Part shown: piece by piece, positions 35,271 through 44,209 of the stretch
How positions within the stretch are numbered: position 1 is the stretch's first letter
Layout of the letters: each line of letters starts with the position of its first letter
Assembly (NCBI GenBank): GCA_942493375.1
Contig: OW818698.1
Span: 2,046,001-2,110,000 of the forward strand
From: G942493375 sp942493375
GTDB taxonomy: Bacteria > Armatimonadota > UBA5829
Reading direction: 5' to 3'
DNA length: 64,000 bases
Notes under the pieces: model-generated
What the model was told of the DNA's origin: nothing
What the model saw: the letters and a program-made list of their open reading frames with translations, nothing else
Databases searched by the model: none
Position numbers and translations under genes: made by a program

Positions 35271-36763
35271 TGGGATTTAAACGAGTCGATACAAATCCGG
35301 ATACTCTGACCCAGACTGCAAAGAACTGGCTAAAGCAGCCCGGCAGACGCTTCGGTCACTTAACAGCACGCAAACTCACAGACGATCAATATGCTATCGA
35401 AGTTCTCCTGCTGGACGTAAAAGCAGGCAGCGGCACTCTCTTCACTGCTCCGCTACCGCCAGGTGAACTGAATTACCCTTCTCTGACCCCTGAAGTCACT
35501 GCCGCGCACTGGGCAGAAAGAGCTGTTGGAGATTTCTTCGGAATCCAGGCTATCGGGCATCCGCGTTGGAAATCCCTTGTATTGCACTCTGATGCCTGGC
35601 CGGATGATGCTTCCCCTCTCTCACTGCTACCAAGGTTACATCAGGAGCCCTACCAGTTTATCGAAGTATCCGGTGAAGGTGTCCACGAAATCCCGGTTGG
35701 TCCGATACACGCCGGTATCATCGAACCCGGACATTTCAGATTCAGCTGCGCAGGAGAGATCATATCCAACCTTGATATAAGGCTGGGTTATCAACACAGA
35801 GGAATCGAAAAGCGCTTAACTGAGCTCCCCTGGCAGCAGACCAACTATCTAGCCGAAGCCGCCAGCACCGATACTGCAGCAGGCAATGCACTGGCCCACG
35901 CTGTAGCAATCGAACAGATATTCGGTATCGATCCCCCACCCCGTGCACAGTATTTAAGAACAATCGCACTCGAACTGGAACGCCTGGCAAACCACGTAGG
36001 AGACATCGGTGCAATATCCGGAGACATAGGCTACAGCGCAGGAGCCGCACTCTTCCCACCAATGCGCGGGGCTGTATTGGCACTTGCCCAGCTGCTTACC
36101 GGAACCCGCAGGCAGCGTTATTACATCCTGCCGGGCAGAGTTGCGCGCGATCTGGATGACACTCGTCGAAGCACATTCATCCAAAATCTTGCAGACATCA
36201 AGATACGCCTGCAGGAACTGATCCCGCTGGTATTAGAGAACCCGTCAGCACTCGAGCGTATGGAAGGCACAGGTCACCTCAGCCCAACCCTCGCCCGTGA
36301 TTTCGGAATGGTAGGCCCTGCAGCCCGTGCCAGTGGCAGTCACTACGACGCCCGCACAGCATTTGCTCACGGCATCCATCCCACAAACACTTTCACACCT
36401 GCCAGACGTGGAACAGGGGATGCATTAGCCAGAACCCAGATAAGGTCCGATGAAATATACACAAGCATAGAGTTGATAAACAGCCTGCTGGACAATCTCC
36501 CAACCGGTCCTACATTCACCGATTGCACCCAGGAAACGTTGCCGCCTGACTCATTCGGAATCGGGATAGTAGAAGCCTGGAGGGGGGAACTCATTCACTG
36601 GATCACAACCGATGCAGCAGGCCAGATCTCAAGATATTCAATCAAAGATCCGAGCTTCAACAACTGGACAGGCCTGGCCATAGCAGTTCGAGGAAACCTG
36701 GTCGCAGACTTCCCGCTGTGCAACAAGAGTTTCAACCTATCCTACAGCGGAAACGACTTATAA
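35270..36763 (+). CDS. hyfG: Fused NuoC/NuoD-like large subunit lacking all NiFe cysteines (Ehr-type)
   Basis: A 497-residue fusion of a NuoC-like domain (about residues 1-130) and a NuoD/hydrogenase-large-subunit-like domain (about 140-497), as in HyfG. Conserved architecture remains (GPIHAGIIEPGHFRF, LGYQHRGIEK, ELERLANHVGDIG). The protein has only three cysteines (in FSCAGE, TDCTQE and PLCNKS) and no CxxC. The N-terminal Ni site reads AEAASTDTAAG, and the C-terminal DPCxxC reads DPSFNNW (D460). It therefore cannot hold the NiFe centre. This matches energy-converting hydrogenase-related (Ehr) complexes. The start is the ATG at 35270; an open frame runs upstream inside hyfF. Confidence 0.88.
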   Translation: MGFKRVDTNPDTLTQTAKNWLKQPGRRFGHLTARKLTDDQYAIEVLLLDVKAGSGTLFTAPLPPGELNYPSLTPEVTAAHWAERAVGDFFGIQAIGHPRWKSLVLHSDAWPDDASPLSLLPRLHQEPYQFIEVSGEGVHEIPVGPIHAGIIEPGHFRFSCAGEIISNLDIRLGYQHRGIEKRLTELPWQQTNYLAEAASTDTAAGNALAHAVAIEQIFGIDPPPRAQYLRTIALELERLANHVGDIGAISGDIGYSAGAALFPPMRGAVLALAQLLTGTRRQRYYILPGRVARDLDDTRRSTFIQNLADIKIRLQELIPLVLENPSALERMEGTGHLSPTLARDFGMVGPAARASGSHYDARTAFAHGIHPTNTFTPARRGTGDALARTQIRSDEIYTSIELINSLLDNLPTGPTFTDCTQETLPPDSFGIGIVEAWRGELIHWITTDAAGQISRYSIKDPSFNNWTGLAIAVRGNLVADFPLCNKSFNLSYSGNDL

Positions 36764-36833
36764 AACCCTGCTAGGTTCAATGATTGGGTATCTTCGTATT
36801 TAGATCGAATGATGCCTTAACTGAATAAATTAT

Positions 36834-37092
36834 CACGCAAAGCCGCAAAGGCGCTAAGAAAGCAGATTTACGTAATAGTCCAGTATTTTGGGAATAAAGT
36901 CCAGCTACATTGAATCATCCGAACTCAGCGCAATCCATTCGTGCTGAGCGAACCAAAGGTAGCGCTTAGCACTGGATGTTTGGGTGAGTCGAAGTATGAA
37001 TGGATTGCGCGGCGGTCAACTCAAGTAACTGGGAGTCCTTCAATTGAAAAATAATAAGTTTTCCTTCTTAGCGTCTTTGCGGCTTTGCGTGA
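36834..37092. repeat. Composite repeat between large- and small-subunit genes
   Basis: CACGCAAAGCCGCAAAGGCG (36834 on) and its inverted relative TTAGCGTCTTTGCGGC (37068 on) flank the gap in opposite orientation; both are built of 8-base units. Between them, 36928-37010 is an 83-base element with perfect 13-base terminal inverted repeats (GCGCAATCCATTC / GAATGGATTGCGC). It is related to pieces at 39885-39921 and 56091-56227. I see no gene or terminator in the 371-base gap. Confidence 0.85.
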
Positions 37093-37134
37093 GATTAAAA
37101 AGAATTTCGGCTTGCTCAGGAGCATGAATAATCA

Positions 37135-37878
37135 ATGAATAATCCACTTTTGTCATTACTAAAAACCGGTATCATCACTCAGAATGATCTATTCCCTGAT
37201 CTGACAGATGATGCCAATGGACTGCCTACGCTCACTCAGTCGCCCTGTCAGGGCACTAGCTGCAGCAAATGTATCAAATCCTGCCCAATGAACGCAATAA
37301 CTCTCTCTGATGGCGCAGTGACCCTTGACCGTGGACGCTGCCTGGGTTGTAATGCTTGTGTAGCAATCTGTCCATCGGGAACCATCATAGCCGACCGTTC
37401 AACCAAAACAGCCGTTCGCACAAGGGAAGAACTCATACTCTCCACCAACCCGAAGCCAACTCCTGAGCAAACCACAGTTAAACACCCATTCCACCGTTCC
37501 CTGCATGTCCGAGAAGTAGCTACCGGGGACAGTGCATGTGATCTGGAAGTAATCGCCTCCACCAACGCAATATTCGACATAGCCCGCTTCGGTATACACT
37601 TCGTAGCATCCCCCAGATTCGCAGATGCACTCCTTGTCACCGGACCAGTAGGCAGAGCAATGCAGGAACCCCTTCGCCGTTGTTACGATGCAATGGCTGA
37701 CCCACGCATAGTCATCGCAGCAGGCGTCAGCGCAATCTGTGGAGGAATGCACGCCGATGGATACGCTGGTGCCAACGGAGTTTCCAGCATCCTGCCGGTA
37801 TCAGTCTACATCCCAGGCGACGCCCCCCACCCCTGGAGCATCATCTTCGGACTCATGCTTGCAATGGGACGGATATAG
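37135..37878 (+). CDS. hyfI: Ferredoxin-NuoB-like small subunit with two cluster cysteines replaced by Asp
   Basis: A 247-residue soluble subunit. The N-terminal half has two ferredoxin-type sites: C-x4-C-x2-C-x3-CP (residues about 40-53) and CLGCNACVAICP (about 70-81). The C-terminal half is NuoB/HyfI-like, but two of the four ligands of the N2-type cluster appear changed. GDSAC has D132 where the first Cys of CxxC should be (C135 kept), and PGDAPHP has D229 where PGCPP is usual. C202 in AICGG is kept. HyfH-like and HyfI-like parts are thus fused. AGGAG lies 12 bases before the ATG. It ends the operon and is followed by a hairpin. Confidence 0.75.
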   Translation: MNNPLLSLLKTGIITQNDLFPDLTDDANGLPTLTQSPCQGTSCSKCIKSCPMNAITLSDGAVTLDRGRCLGCNACVAICPSGTIIADRSTKTAVRTREELILSTNPKPTPEQTTVKHPFHRSLHVREVATGDSACDLEVIASTNAIFDIARFGIHFVASPRFADALLVTGPVGRAMQEPLRRCYDAMADPRIVIAAGVSAICGGMHADGYAGANGVSSILPVSVYIPGDAPHPWSIIFGLMLAMGRI

Positions 37879-37880
37879 AT

Positions 37881-37915
37881 CCTGGGATCGCCGAACCCCA
37901 GTTCGGCACCCCAGG
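37881..37915 (+). terminator. Hairpin repeat after the hyfI-like gene
   Basis: A 35-base element with an outer CCTGGG/CCCAGG stem and inner CCGAAC/GTTCGG stem around CCCA. It differs by one base from the element at 38668-38702 after the first hemerythrin gene. Both lie within 5 bases of a stop codon, consistent with use as transcript ends. Further on, 38017-38045 is a degenerate AATCCTGTTAAAA element of the 9-base-periodic family. 37916-38113 has nothing else that I recognise. Confidence 0.6.
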
Positions 37916-38113
37916 TAAATACGGAGTTTTCAACAGTGGAACACATATAACAAGTTCAAAGACCCAACAAGCCAAATCCGTTTGCGCTGCGTCTGTCGAA
38001 GCGTAAGTAGATCCTCCTGTTAATGTTTCGTAATCCTGTTAAAAGGGGCATGACTGTAACACAGACATTCCATTAGGCTGTCGGCATTTCCCATAAGACA
38101 GGAGATCATAGCT

Positions 38114-38665
38114 ATGTATGCAACCCAGGACCTGCGCAACGAACATGAAGGCGTGAAAGTGGCTCTTGCAGTGCTGGACCACTTCTCTAAAGAGATACAA
38201 GCCGAAAGAGCTGTCAATATTGACGATATTGAGCAGTTGGTTGACTTCCTCAGGACTTTCGTTGACCGGTGCCATCACGGTAAAGAAGAAGACTTGCTGT
38301 TCCCCGCACTGGAAAAAGCTGGTATGCCAAAAGAAAACGGACCTATTGGTGTAATGCTTGCCGATCATGCACAGGGACGTGAATATATCCGCACGATGAA
38401 TGAATCTATACCAGGTCTGCGGGAAGGCGATCCGGAGAGCCAGTCTCAATTTGCATCAGCAGCACGTGGATATTCATGTCTACTCCACAACCATATAGTC
38501 AAAGAAAATGAAGTCCTTTTCATTATGGCCGAACAAAACCTGACACCACAGGTCCATGAAGAATTAGCCAGAGGATTCGACCAGATAGAGCAGGAACGGA
38601 TTGGCCCGGGCGTACACGAACGCTACCACGCGCTCCTTGATCGTCTCAGTAATGAATATTTATAA
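38114..38665 (+). CDS. Hemerythrin-domain protein (copy 1)
   Basis: A 183-residue soluble four-helix-bundle protein. The diiron ligands fit the hemerythrin HHE pattern: His in LRNEHEGVK, CHHGKEEDLLFP, DHAQGREY and HNHIVKENEVLF. The family binds O2 or NO, or senses iron or oxygen state, in the cytosol. GGAG at 38101-38104 is well spaced for the ATG at 38114. A paralogue follows 150 bases downstream. The shared upstream string ATGACTGTAA suggests common control. Confidence 0.85.
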   Translation: MYATQDLRNEHEGVKVALAVLDHFSKEIQAERAVNIDDIEQLVDFLRTFVDRCHHGKEEDLLFPALEKAGMPKENGPIGVMLADHAQGREYIRTMNESIPGLREGDPESQSQFASAARGYSCLLHNHIVKENEVLFIMAEQNLTPQVHEELARGFDQIEQERIGPGVHERYHALLDRLSNEYL

Positions 38666-38667
38666 TC

Positions 38668-38702
38668 CCTGGGATCACCGAACCCCAGTTCGGCACCCCA
38701 GG
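38668..38702 (+). terminator. Hairpin repeat after hemerythrin copy 1
   Basis: A second copy (34 of 35 bases) of the double-stem element at 37881-37915, starting 2 bases after the hemerythrin stop. Downstream, 38705-38740 (AATAAGCCACCATTCATG) resembles 39931-39960 before the Dph6-like gene, so this whole upstream stretch may be a shared promoter-like module. Confidence 0.6.
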
Positions 38703-38818
38703 CCAATAAGCCACCATTCATGTTTTAGAGCTATACTAAGCTGGGAATGACTGTAAGGTGCATCGCATAGTCATAAATAATCGCTGTGCACTACTTTATA
38801 GTGAATGAGATTTTCCCA

Positions 38819-39379
38819 ATGTATGCAACTACGCAACTGCGCAATGAACACGAAAACATAGTACTCGCCATTAAGTTATTAGACCACTTGTCCACCAGCG
38901 TCGAAGAAGAAATGCCGCTTAATCTTGGTGACTTGGACCAATTGATAGACTTCATGGAAACTATTTTGGACCATTGCCATCGCGTGAAAGAGGAAAACTT
39001 CCTATTTCCAGCATTAGAAACTGTCGGTGTGAAGAGAGACAATGGCCCAATTGGTGTAATGCTGGTGGAACACGTTGATGGGTGCATATTTATTCACGCT
39101 ATGCGAGAGACTTTCACCAACCTGCGTATACACGACATTGAGAGTCGGATGGCATTTGTAAACGCCGCAACCGGATTTTCGCACAGACTCAAAAGCCATA
39201 TCAAGAAGGAAAACAACTATTTCACATTAGCAGACCAACAGCTGCCGCCAGAGAAACACCTGGAAATGACCAATGGTTTCCGTTCCATAGAACAAGACCG
39301 GTTGGGGATAGATGGGAACGAGCGCTACTCAGCCCTACTGGATCGATTGAGCGCTACCTACCTGAAACAAACTGAGTAG
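38819..39379 (+). CDS. Hemerythrin-domain protein (copy 2)
   Basis: A 186-residue paralogue of the protein at 38114, aligned from the first residue (MYATTQLRNEHENI), which fixes the start at 38819 despite a weak ribosome-binding site. Diiron ligands are largely kept (CHRVKEENFLFP, VEHVDG, SHIKKENNYF), but the HH pair is HR and the residues around the last helix differ. It may have a changed metal site or sensitivity. The function (O2/NO/iron binding) is inferred from the family. Confidence 0.8.
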   Translation: MYATTQLRNEHENIVLAIKLLDHLSTSVEEEMPLNLGDLDQLIDFMETILDHCHRVKEENFLFPALETVGVKRDNGPIGVMLVEHVDGCIFIHAMRETFTNLRIHDIESRMAFVNAATGFSHRLKSHIKKENNYFTLADQQLPPEKHLEMTNGFRSIEQDRLGIDGNERYSALLDRLSATYLKQTE

Positions 39380-39496
39380 ATATTTCTAACAGTCGAGTAT
39401 CTAAGAATTCTCAGCCTTATCGTAGCCACTCGCAGCCGCTTGGGAAGAGACCCTTATGGGTAAGGTATATATAGGTAATTGACTTGGAGGCATATA

Positions 39497-39859
39497 ATGA
39501 AGCAATCTCTTCTCATAGTCCTTGCGTTTTTATTGGCCCTTGGAGTGTTATTAATAGTTGGATGCGGGAGCAACATTACAAAGATTTCTAAAATCCTGGA
39601 TCAACCTGATAGCTATATGGGCAAGACAGTCGAGATAGCCGGGACTATCACTAAATCATATGGAGTAGACCTCGTAATCTCTCAAGCAGGCGCATATCAG
39701 GTAGATGATGGCACCGGTAAAATATGGGTAACTACAAGTAACGGCGAACCGGCAGAGGGAGCTAAAGTCTGGGTTAAAGGCAACGTAGCCAGAGGCGTCA
39801 GAATCCTGGGGCAAACGTTCGGTGCAGTAATCCACGAATCTGAACGCAAAACCAAATAA
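39497..39859 (+). CDS. Small lipoprotein with OB-fold-like domain
   Basis: A 120-residue lipoprotein. The signal sequence ends in a lipobox (LLIVGCGS), so Cys22-23 would be lipidated. The mature part (DSYMGKTVEIAGTITKSYGV, then YQVDDGTGKIWVTT, VWVKGNVA) has the strand pattern of small OB-fold domains. The ATG at 39497 follows GGAGG at 39485-39489; the open frame upstream adds only six unlikely residues. It is probably anchored in the cell envelope. No partner is evident. Confidence 0.75.
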   Translation: MKQSLLIVLAFLLALGVLLIVGCGSNITKISKILDQPDSYMGKTVEIAGTITKSYGVDLVISQAGAYQVDDGTGKIWVTTSNGEPAEGAKVWVKGNVARGVRILGQTFGAVIHESERKTK

Positions 39860-39884
39860 TCCCACATCCACACCCCACCCACAT

Positions 39885-39921
39885 TTCCGTTCGTGCTGAG
39901 CTTGTCGAAGTGCGAACGGAA
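39885..39921. repeat. Short palindromic GCTGAGCTTGTCGAAG-type element
   Basis: TTCCGTTCG at 39885-39893 and CGAACGGAA at 39913-39921 enclose TGCTGAGCTTGTCGAAGTG. Related pieces sit at 36928-37010 and 56091-56227. Just downstream, TATAAT at 39952-39957 may be the -10 of the Dph6-like gene, without a convincing -35. Confidence 0.7.
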
Positions 39922-40017
39922 TGCGCTCCACCTAATAAGCCTACCATCCATGTTATAATCTGTATAGCATAATAACTCATTGATCAGTTACATTAGTTCC
40001 CCAAGGAGACACCTGCT

Positions 40018-40686
40018 TTGAAGAAAATCCTACTAGCCTGGAGCGGTGGTAAAGACAGTGCAATGGCACTTCATGAACTCAGAAAAGACCCGGATGTTGA
40101 AATAGCCGCCTTACTTACTACAATCACCCGCGATTATAACCGCATCAGCATGCATGGAGTCCGCTCTGAGCTTTTGGAAAAACAAGCCCAATCCCTGGGA
40201 TTGCCACTGGAGAAGATATTCATCTCAATGCAGGCATCCAACGACGAATACGAGACCGCTATGCGCGAAGTACTGGACAAATACGCTGCCCAGGGAGTAA
40301 CAGCAGTAGCATTCGGGGACCTTTTTCTGGAAGACCTGAGAAAATACAGGGAAGAGAAACTAGCTCTGGCAAATATGACCGGTATATTCCCGCTCTGGAT
40401 GCGCGATACCACCGCACTTGCCGAAGAATTCATATCACTCGGTTTCAAAGCAGTAATATCCTGCGCAGACACTCAAACAGGCACTGGTTCATTTGCCGGA
40501 CGCGAGTTCGACAAACAGCTGCTCTGTGAACTCCCCGAAACCTGTGACCCATGCTTCGAAAATGGGGAATGCCACTCTTTCGTATATGCTGGCCCAATCT
40601 TCAATGAACCAATCTGCATCAAAACCGGAGAAATAGTCCTGAGAAACGAACGCTTCAACTACTGCGATATCCTACCGGCAGATTGA
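40018..40686 (+). CDS. Dph6-like ATP pyrophosphatase (adenine nucleotide alpha-hydrolase family)
   Basis: A 222-residue cytoplasmic protein of the PP-loop superfamily. The pyrophosphate-binding loop SGGKDSAMA lies at residues 9-17, and later motifs (ISMHGVRSELLEKQA, VAFGDLFLEDLRKYREE, CDPCFENGECHSFVY) are those of archaeal/eukaryotic diphthine-ammonia ligases and their bacterial relatives. Bacteria do not make diphthamide, so the bacterial substrate is unknown; cobalamin-like or tRNA/peptide amidation roles are only possibilities. The start is the TTG at 40018, with AAGGAG nine bases upstream. Confidence 0.82.
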   Translation: MKKILLAWSGGKDSAMALHELRKDPDVEIAALLTTITRDYNRISMHGVRSELLEKQAQSLGLPLEKIFISMQASNDEYETAMREVLDKYAAQGVTAVAFGDLFLEDLRKYREEKLALANMTGIFPLWMRDTTALAEEFISLGFKAVISCADTQTGTGSFAGREFDKQLLCELPETCDPCFENGECHSFVYAGPIFNEPICIKTGEIVLRNERFNYCDILPAD

Positions 40687-40759
40687 TTAAAAGCCCAGAC
40701 TGCGCCTATGCCATATAGACAACCCATTTCCCTTTTCGCGTGTTTGGCGTTTTTAGCGG

Positions 40760-43747
40760 TCAAAGATTAAACAGATATTCGATCATTCTGGCTATCTTGT
40801 TTCTATGCTCCAGCATCAACCTGGGGTCCGTAGTAAAATGAGTCAAGTCTTTGGATATGGCTTCTGGCACTATAAGTAGTTTTTCTGCCTTTGCCTTCGT
40901 GCCTGCAGGCATCTTTGAACTTTTCTCGGCAATCAGATTCTTGAGCATATTGAAATACTCATAGTCTTCCATTCCATCACGCAGGGCTTCCCAGCGGGTT
41001 GATGATATCGGGTCACCTGTGTACGGTTCAGTTGCTGTATTTGGATCACGGCGGGGTGGATACAAGAACCTGCCATCGCCATTACCCCAGGATATTCTGG
41101 TACCTTTAGGTGTATTATTTCCATCCACATAACTCATAGCATCAGTCCACGGGTTCTGCAGTGAATCGGGAAATGCAGCTGCACTTGTCCACCAGTCAGT
41201 CGTCCAGATAAGAATACCCTTCACATTATATTGCCATGTCTGCCATATCCAGAGTCTCATCTCTGTACCTGGATGATCGATAAACTCCCCTACATAAGGA
41301 GCTCGCGGACCACAGCAGATATACCACCAGACCTCATCACCTGCAGCATTACGTTCATTAATAGCTTTTTTGCTCCAATTGCTAGTAACACCGCACCAGA
41401 TATCGACATTGCCATATAATGGGGATTCCGGCTGTTCGGTAAGAAGCCTTTTAAGTTCCGGGGCGTACTTTTTGAGCTTCTGGTCAAATTCAATAACAAA
41501 AGGATAATCTATCTCTTCTGGTTCATCATACCAATATACATAGGCTTTCGATAACCAACCTTTGTCCTTTAGGTGGCTCTGGATCTGGCCCAGATAATCA
41601 GCCATAAGTCTCTCATATTCAGGAGTTCCAGCCTTGTTGCCATCCATTTCTCCAGTGTGTCGGTCGTCAAATCTGCCCCAGCCCAATCCATTAATCGGTA
41701 ACTGGAAACTACTCAAGTTGTATCCATCGAGGAATTGTTCTGCAGCCTTGTCAAAAGCTGTCCAGTCCAACTTAACTTTGCGATCTCCTGGTTCACCCTC
41801 GAAACTGAAACCTATTGGGGCATATGGGAAAAAACTGTTTGGAGAGATGCGATGCTCTGCAAAATTCTTCATCCACTTGTCCCAGGTTGTCAGTTCCTGC
41901 TCCGGCTTTACTAGCTTGTTATACAGCCTGATTTCATTTGTCCAAATCCCCAGAGCACTCCGAAGAGTTGCATATTTAGGTATCGCAAAATCATATACAG
42001 TTACTTCAATTGGGACAATTACCTCTCCCTGATTTGTACTTACCTTCAACTTACCAGCATATATCCCGGCCTCCGTGTCCTCCGGAACATGAACCGATAC
42101 CCACAATCCCTGATTTCGTCCGCGTGAAACCGTCAGTTTACCATCCAGCTCAGGAAGAGGATCAGGATAATCACCAACTACTCCCCAGAAATCAGTAGGA
42201 GTTCTCACCGGAACCGTAGCAATTTCATATATCTTAATATTTGAGGAATCAAGCGCTATTGAGCCTTTTTTAAGAGAAGTTACAGTGGCTGATGTTATCA
42301 GGAGTCCGGATAACTTAGGGTTCAGAATCACCTGAACTCCCTCAAACTCCCCTTTTGCAGCAGACAAACTGACTGGTTTCCTGTTAATATTTCCTGGAAC
42401 AGAGCGCGTAGGTCCAACTTTCCAGTTAGACTCACACCACCACACATCCAGGTCCTTTACACTCGATGCCAGTAGATAGCCATAATCATCATTTTGCTGG
42501 ACTGTAGTAACCATCTCAATTGAACCGGAATACAAGGCATTATCACCTGCAGCCAACTTTATGGACAGAACATGGCTCCCTAGTCTTCTGTTGAGAGCCA
42601 CCTTCGTAACACTACTTCCTTTAGCAGGAATTACAACACTTCTGGATTTCCCCCAAACACCATCCATTCCTGTAATGACTGAAGCTTTGAGTTTCGATGA
42701 AGTCTTGTTGCTCCACGTGACTCTTAATCCCTTGCTATCATGCATCCACGATGCATCAACAACCGCGTTCTTAACCGGCTCTTCCATAATTAAGGTGCGA
42801 CCAACAAACATTCCTCCCTGGGAGTCTGTCTTTGCTTCAAACTGGTATGTATCTACTTGCAGGTTTGCATCATTTGATCCGGCAGATATCATAACATAGA
42901 GCTTTTTTGTGGGAAATATGCCAACTGGAATAACAAACTCTCCGGAAGTAACTGATGAGAGCTCACCTATTCTGGTGTATTCTACACCGTCCACACTCAC
43001 ACTTACCTGCACCTTACCAGCTGTATGGTAGCTGCAGTTGATCATCACCTTGCCAGACATCATTCTAAATGGAAAATCATATCGATATACTATCTTTGAG
43101 TCCTGTCCGATTATCCAACGGTGCGTATTAAATTTGATAGCAGGACCGCCCGTAAACTGGTATAGTGTCCGGTGTATAGTCGATCCCTGCCAGGCATAGC
43201 TGTGGATATCCAGGTATTTGCCATTATCTACAAACTCTCCCTCTCCAAGCACAAGACTCCCAAACTTACTATAGATCGTTTGCACTGGAACAACCGAGAC
43301 ATCTGTAAAATCCGATTTACCCTTCACCCAATACTCACCCAATGATATTGAACCTTTATCGATGCCGGCAGGAAGGCGGAAGGCAAATGAATTTACTGTA
43401 GGTTGAGAAGTTGGAACAAAATCACGGTTTACACCCGCAACTCCGCACGGGAGATTACCGCTTGTTCCAGTGCTCTTGGAGGTAAACCGGAGCAAGTATT
43501 CCCCACCCGGCTTAAGTTTCAAAACAGGACTAGCCCAGCGTTGGTCATCACTTCCTGTTCCTGTAACTCTCAATACAGATTTGCCTTGGGACTGTATAAC
43601 CTGACCCTTTGACGCATCCGGGACTACACTCCACCCGGTCATCTTAACCTGAACAGCACCAGCTAACCCAGAAGAGAATATCAATCCCATAATCGCAGTA
43701 TGCAAAATAATCAAGTATTCTTTATAAATCGTATGTCCTTTACGCAT
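40760..43747 (-). CDS. Secreted DUF4091 glycoside-hydrolase-like protein
   Basis: A 995-residue exported protein with a signal peptide over residues about 8-31 (IMGLIFSSGLAGAVQ). Beta-sandwich modules occupy about residues 35-420. An immunoglobulin-like linker (VHVPEDTEAGIYAGKLKVST) precedes a C-terminal DUF4091 TIM-barrel (about 590-995, with VYWYDEPEEIDYPF and LWIWQTWQYNVKGILIWTTD). DUF4091 proteins are predicted glycosidases of clan-A type; the Glu residues in WYDEPEE are candidates for catalysis. AGGAGATGC lies before the ATG at 43747. The substrate is unknown. Confidence 0.82.
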   Translation of the reverse strand: MRKGHTIYKEYLIILHTAIMGLIFSSGLAGAVQVKMTGWSVVPDASKGQVIQSQGKSVLRVTGTGSDDQRWASPVLKLKPGGEYLLRFTSKSTGTSGNLPCGVAGVNRDFVPTSQPTVNSFAFRLPAGIDKGSISLGEYWVKGKSDFTDVSVVPVQTIYSKFGSLVLGEGEFVDNGKYLDIHSYAWQGSTIHRTLYQFTGGPAIKFNTHRWIIGQDSKIVYRYDFPFRMMSGKVMINCSYHTAGKVQVSVSVDGVEYTRIGELSSVTSGEFVIPVGIFPTKKLYVMISAGSNDANLQVDTYQFEAKTDSQGGMFVGRTLIMEEPVKNAVVDASWMHDSKGLRVTWSNKTSSKLKASVITGMDGVWGKSRSVVIPAKGSSVTKVALNRRLGSHVLSIKLAAGDNALYSGSIEMVTTVQQNDDYGYLLASSVKDLDVWWCESNWKVGPTRSVPGNINRKPVSLSAAKGEFEGVQVILNPKLSGLLITSATVTSLKKGSIALDSSNIKIYEIATVPVRTPTDFWGVVGDYPDPLPELDGKLTVSRGRNQGLWVSVHVPEDTEAGIYAGKLKVSTNQGEVIVPIEVTVYDFAIPKYATLRSALGIWTNEIRLYNKLVKPEQELTTWDKWMKNFAEHRISPNSFFPYAPIGFSFEGEPGDRKVKLDWTAFDKAAEQFLDGYNLSSFQLPINGLGWGRFDDRHTGEMDGNKAGTPEYERLMADYLGQIQSHLKDKGWLSKAYVYWYDEPEEIDYPFVIEFDQKLKKYAPELKRLLTEQPESPLYGNVDIWCGVTSNWSKKAINERNAAGDEVWWYICCGPRAPYVGEFIDHPGTEMRLWIWQTWQYNVKGILIWTTDWWTSAAAFPDSLQNPWTDAMSYVDGNNTPKGTRISWGNGDGRFLYPPRRDPNTATEPYTGDPISSTRWEALRDGMEDYEYFNMLKNLIAEKSSKMPAGTKAKAEKLLIVPEAISKDLTHFTTDPRLMLEHRNKIARMIEYLFNL

Positions 43748-44082
43748 TGAAGCATCTCCTATTCCTAGTTATTCACCATTCCCATCGTTTGACCAGGAAG
43801 AGAGTCAGTAATGAATAATGCAGCCTGGTCCATTCTATTTCCAAAATATTCTCTATATTCTTCACTAAACACTCTGTAACCTCCAATCCTGGGTGCAAAT
43901 TTTCAAATTCTTTTCGGGGAAATCTAAGATGTTTTTCCAACTGTTTGCCTGAGTGTCATGAGGAGAGATTTAGGAACTTCTATTTGAAGAGGCTTGAGTA
44001 GATAAGGATGAATACGTGAATATATTGTATAAGGCTCGTGATTCTGCTTGTTATGCAACTTCCTGTCTCAAAACAACCAAAA

Positions 44083-44143
44083 GTTGATGCGGGCTTCCAG
44101 CCTGCCGAAGCTAGAAAATTGTGATGCGGGCTTCCAGCCTGCC
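44083..44143. repeat. Tandem pair of GGCTTCCAGCC repeats
   Basis: GATGCGGGCTTCCAGCCTGC occurs twice, at 44086-44105 and 44121-44142, and is the same family as 14566 and 33042. The 43748-44329 gap otherwise holds the terminator at 44210-44250 and one AATCTTGTTAATCCTGTC element at 44295-44314. I see no gene in it. Confidence 0.8.
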
Positions 44144-44209
44144 TATCCTGGATATCTAAGGAGGGTGTAAATACTCAAATCATTTACACTACTTGTCGAA
44201 GAATACATA

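Noticed and set aside
30082..37878. Functional formate hydrogenlyase / H2-evolving hydrogenase
   Set aside because: The large subunit lacks all Ni-binding cysteines, and no formate dehydrogenase or hydrogenase maturation gene is nearby.
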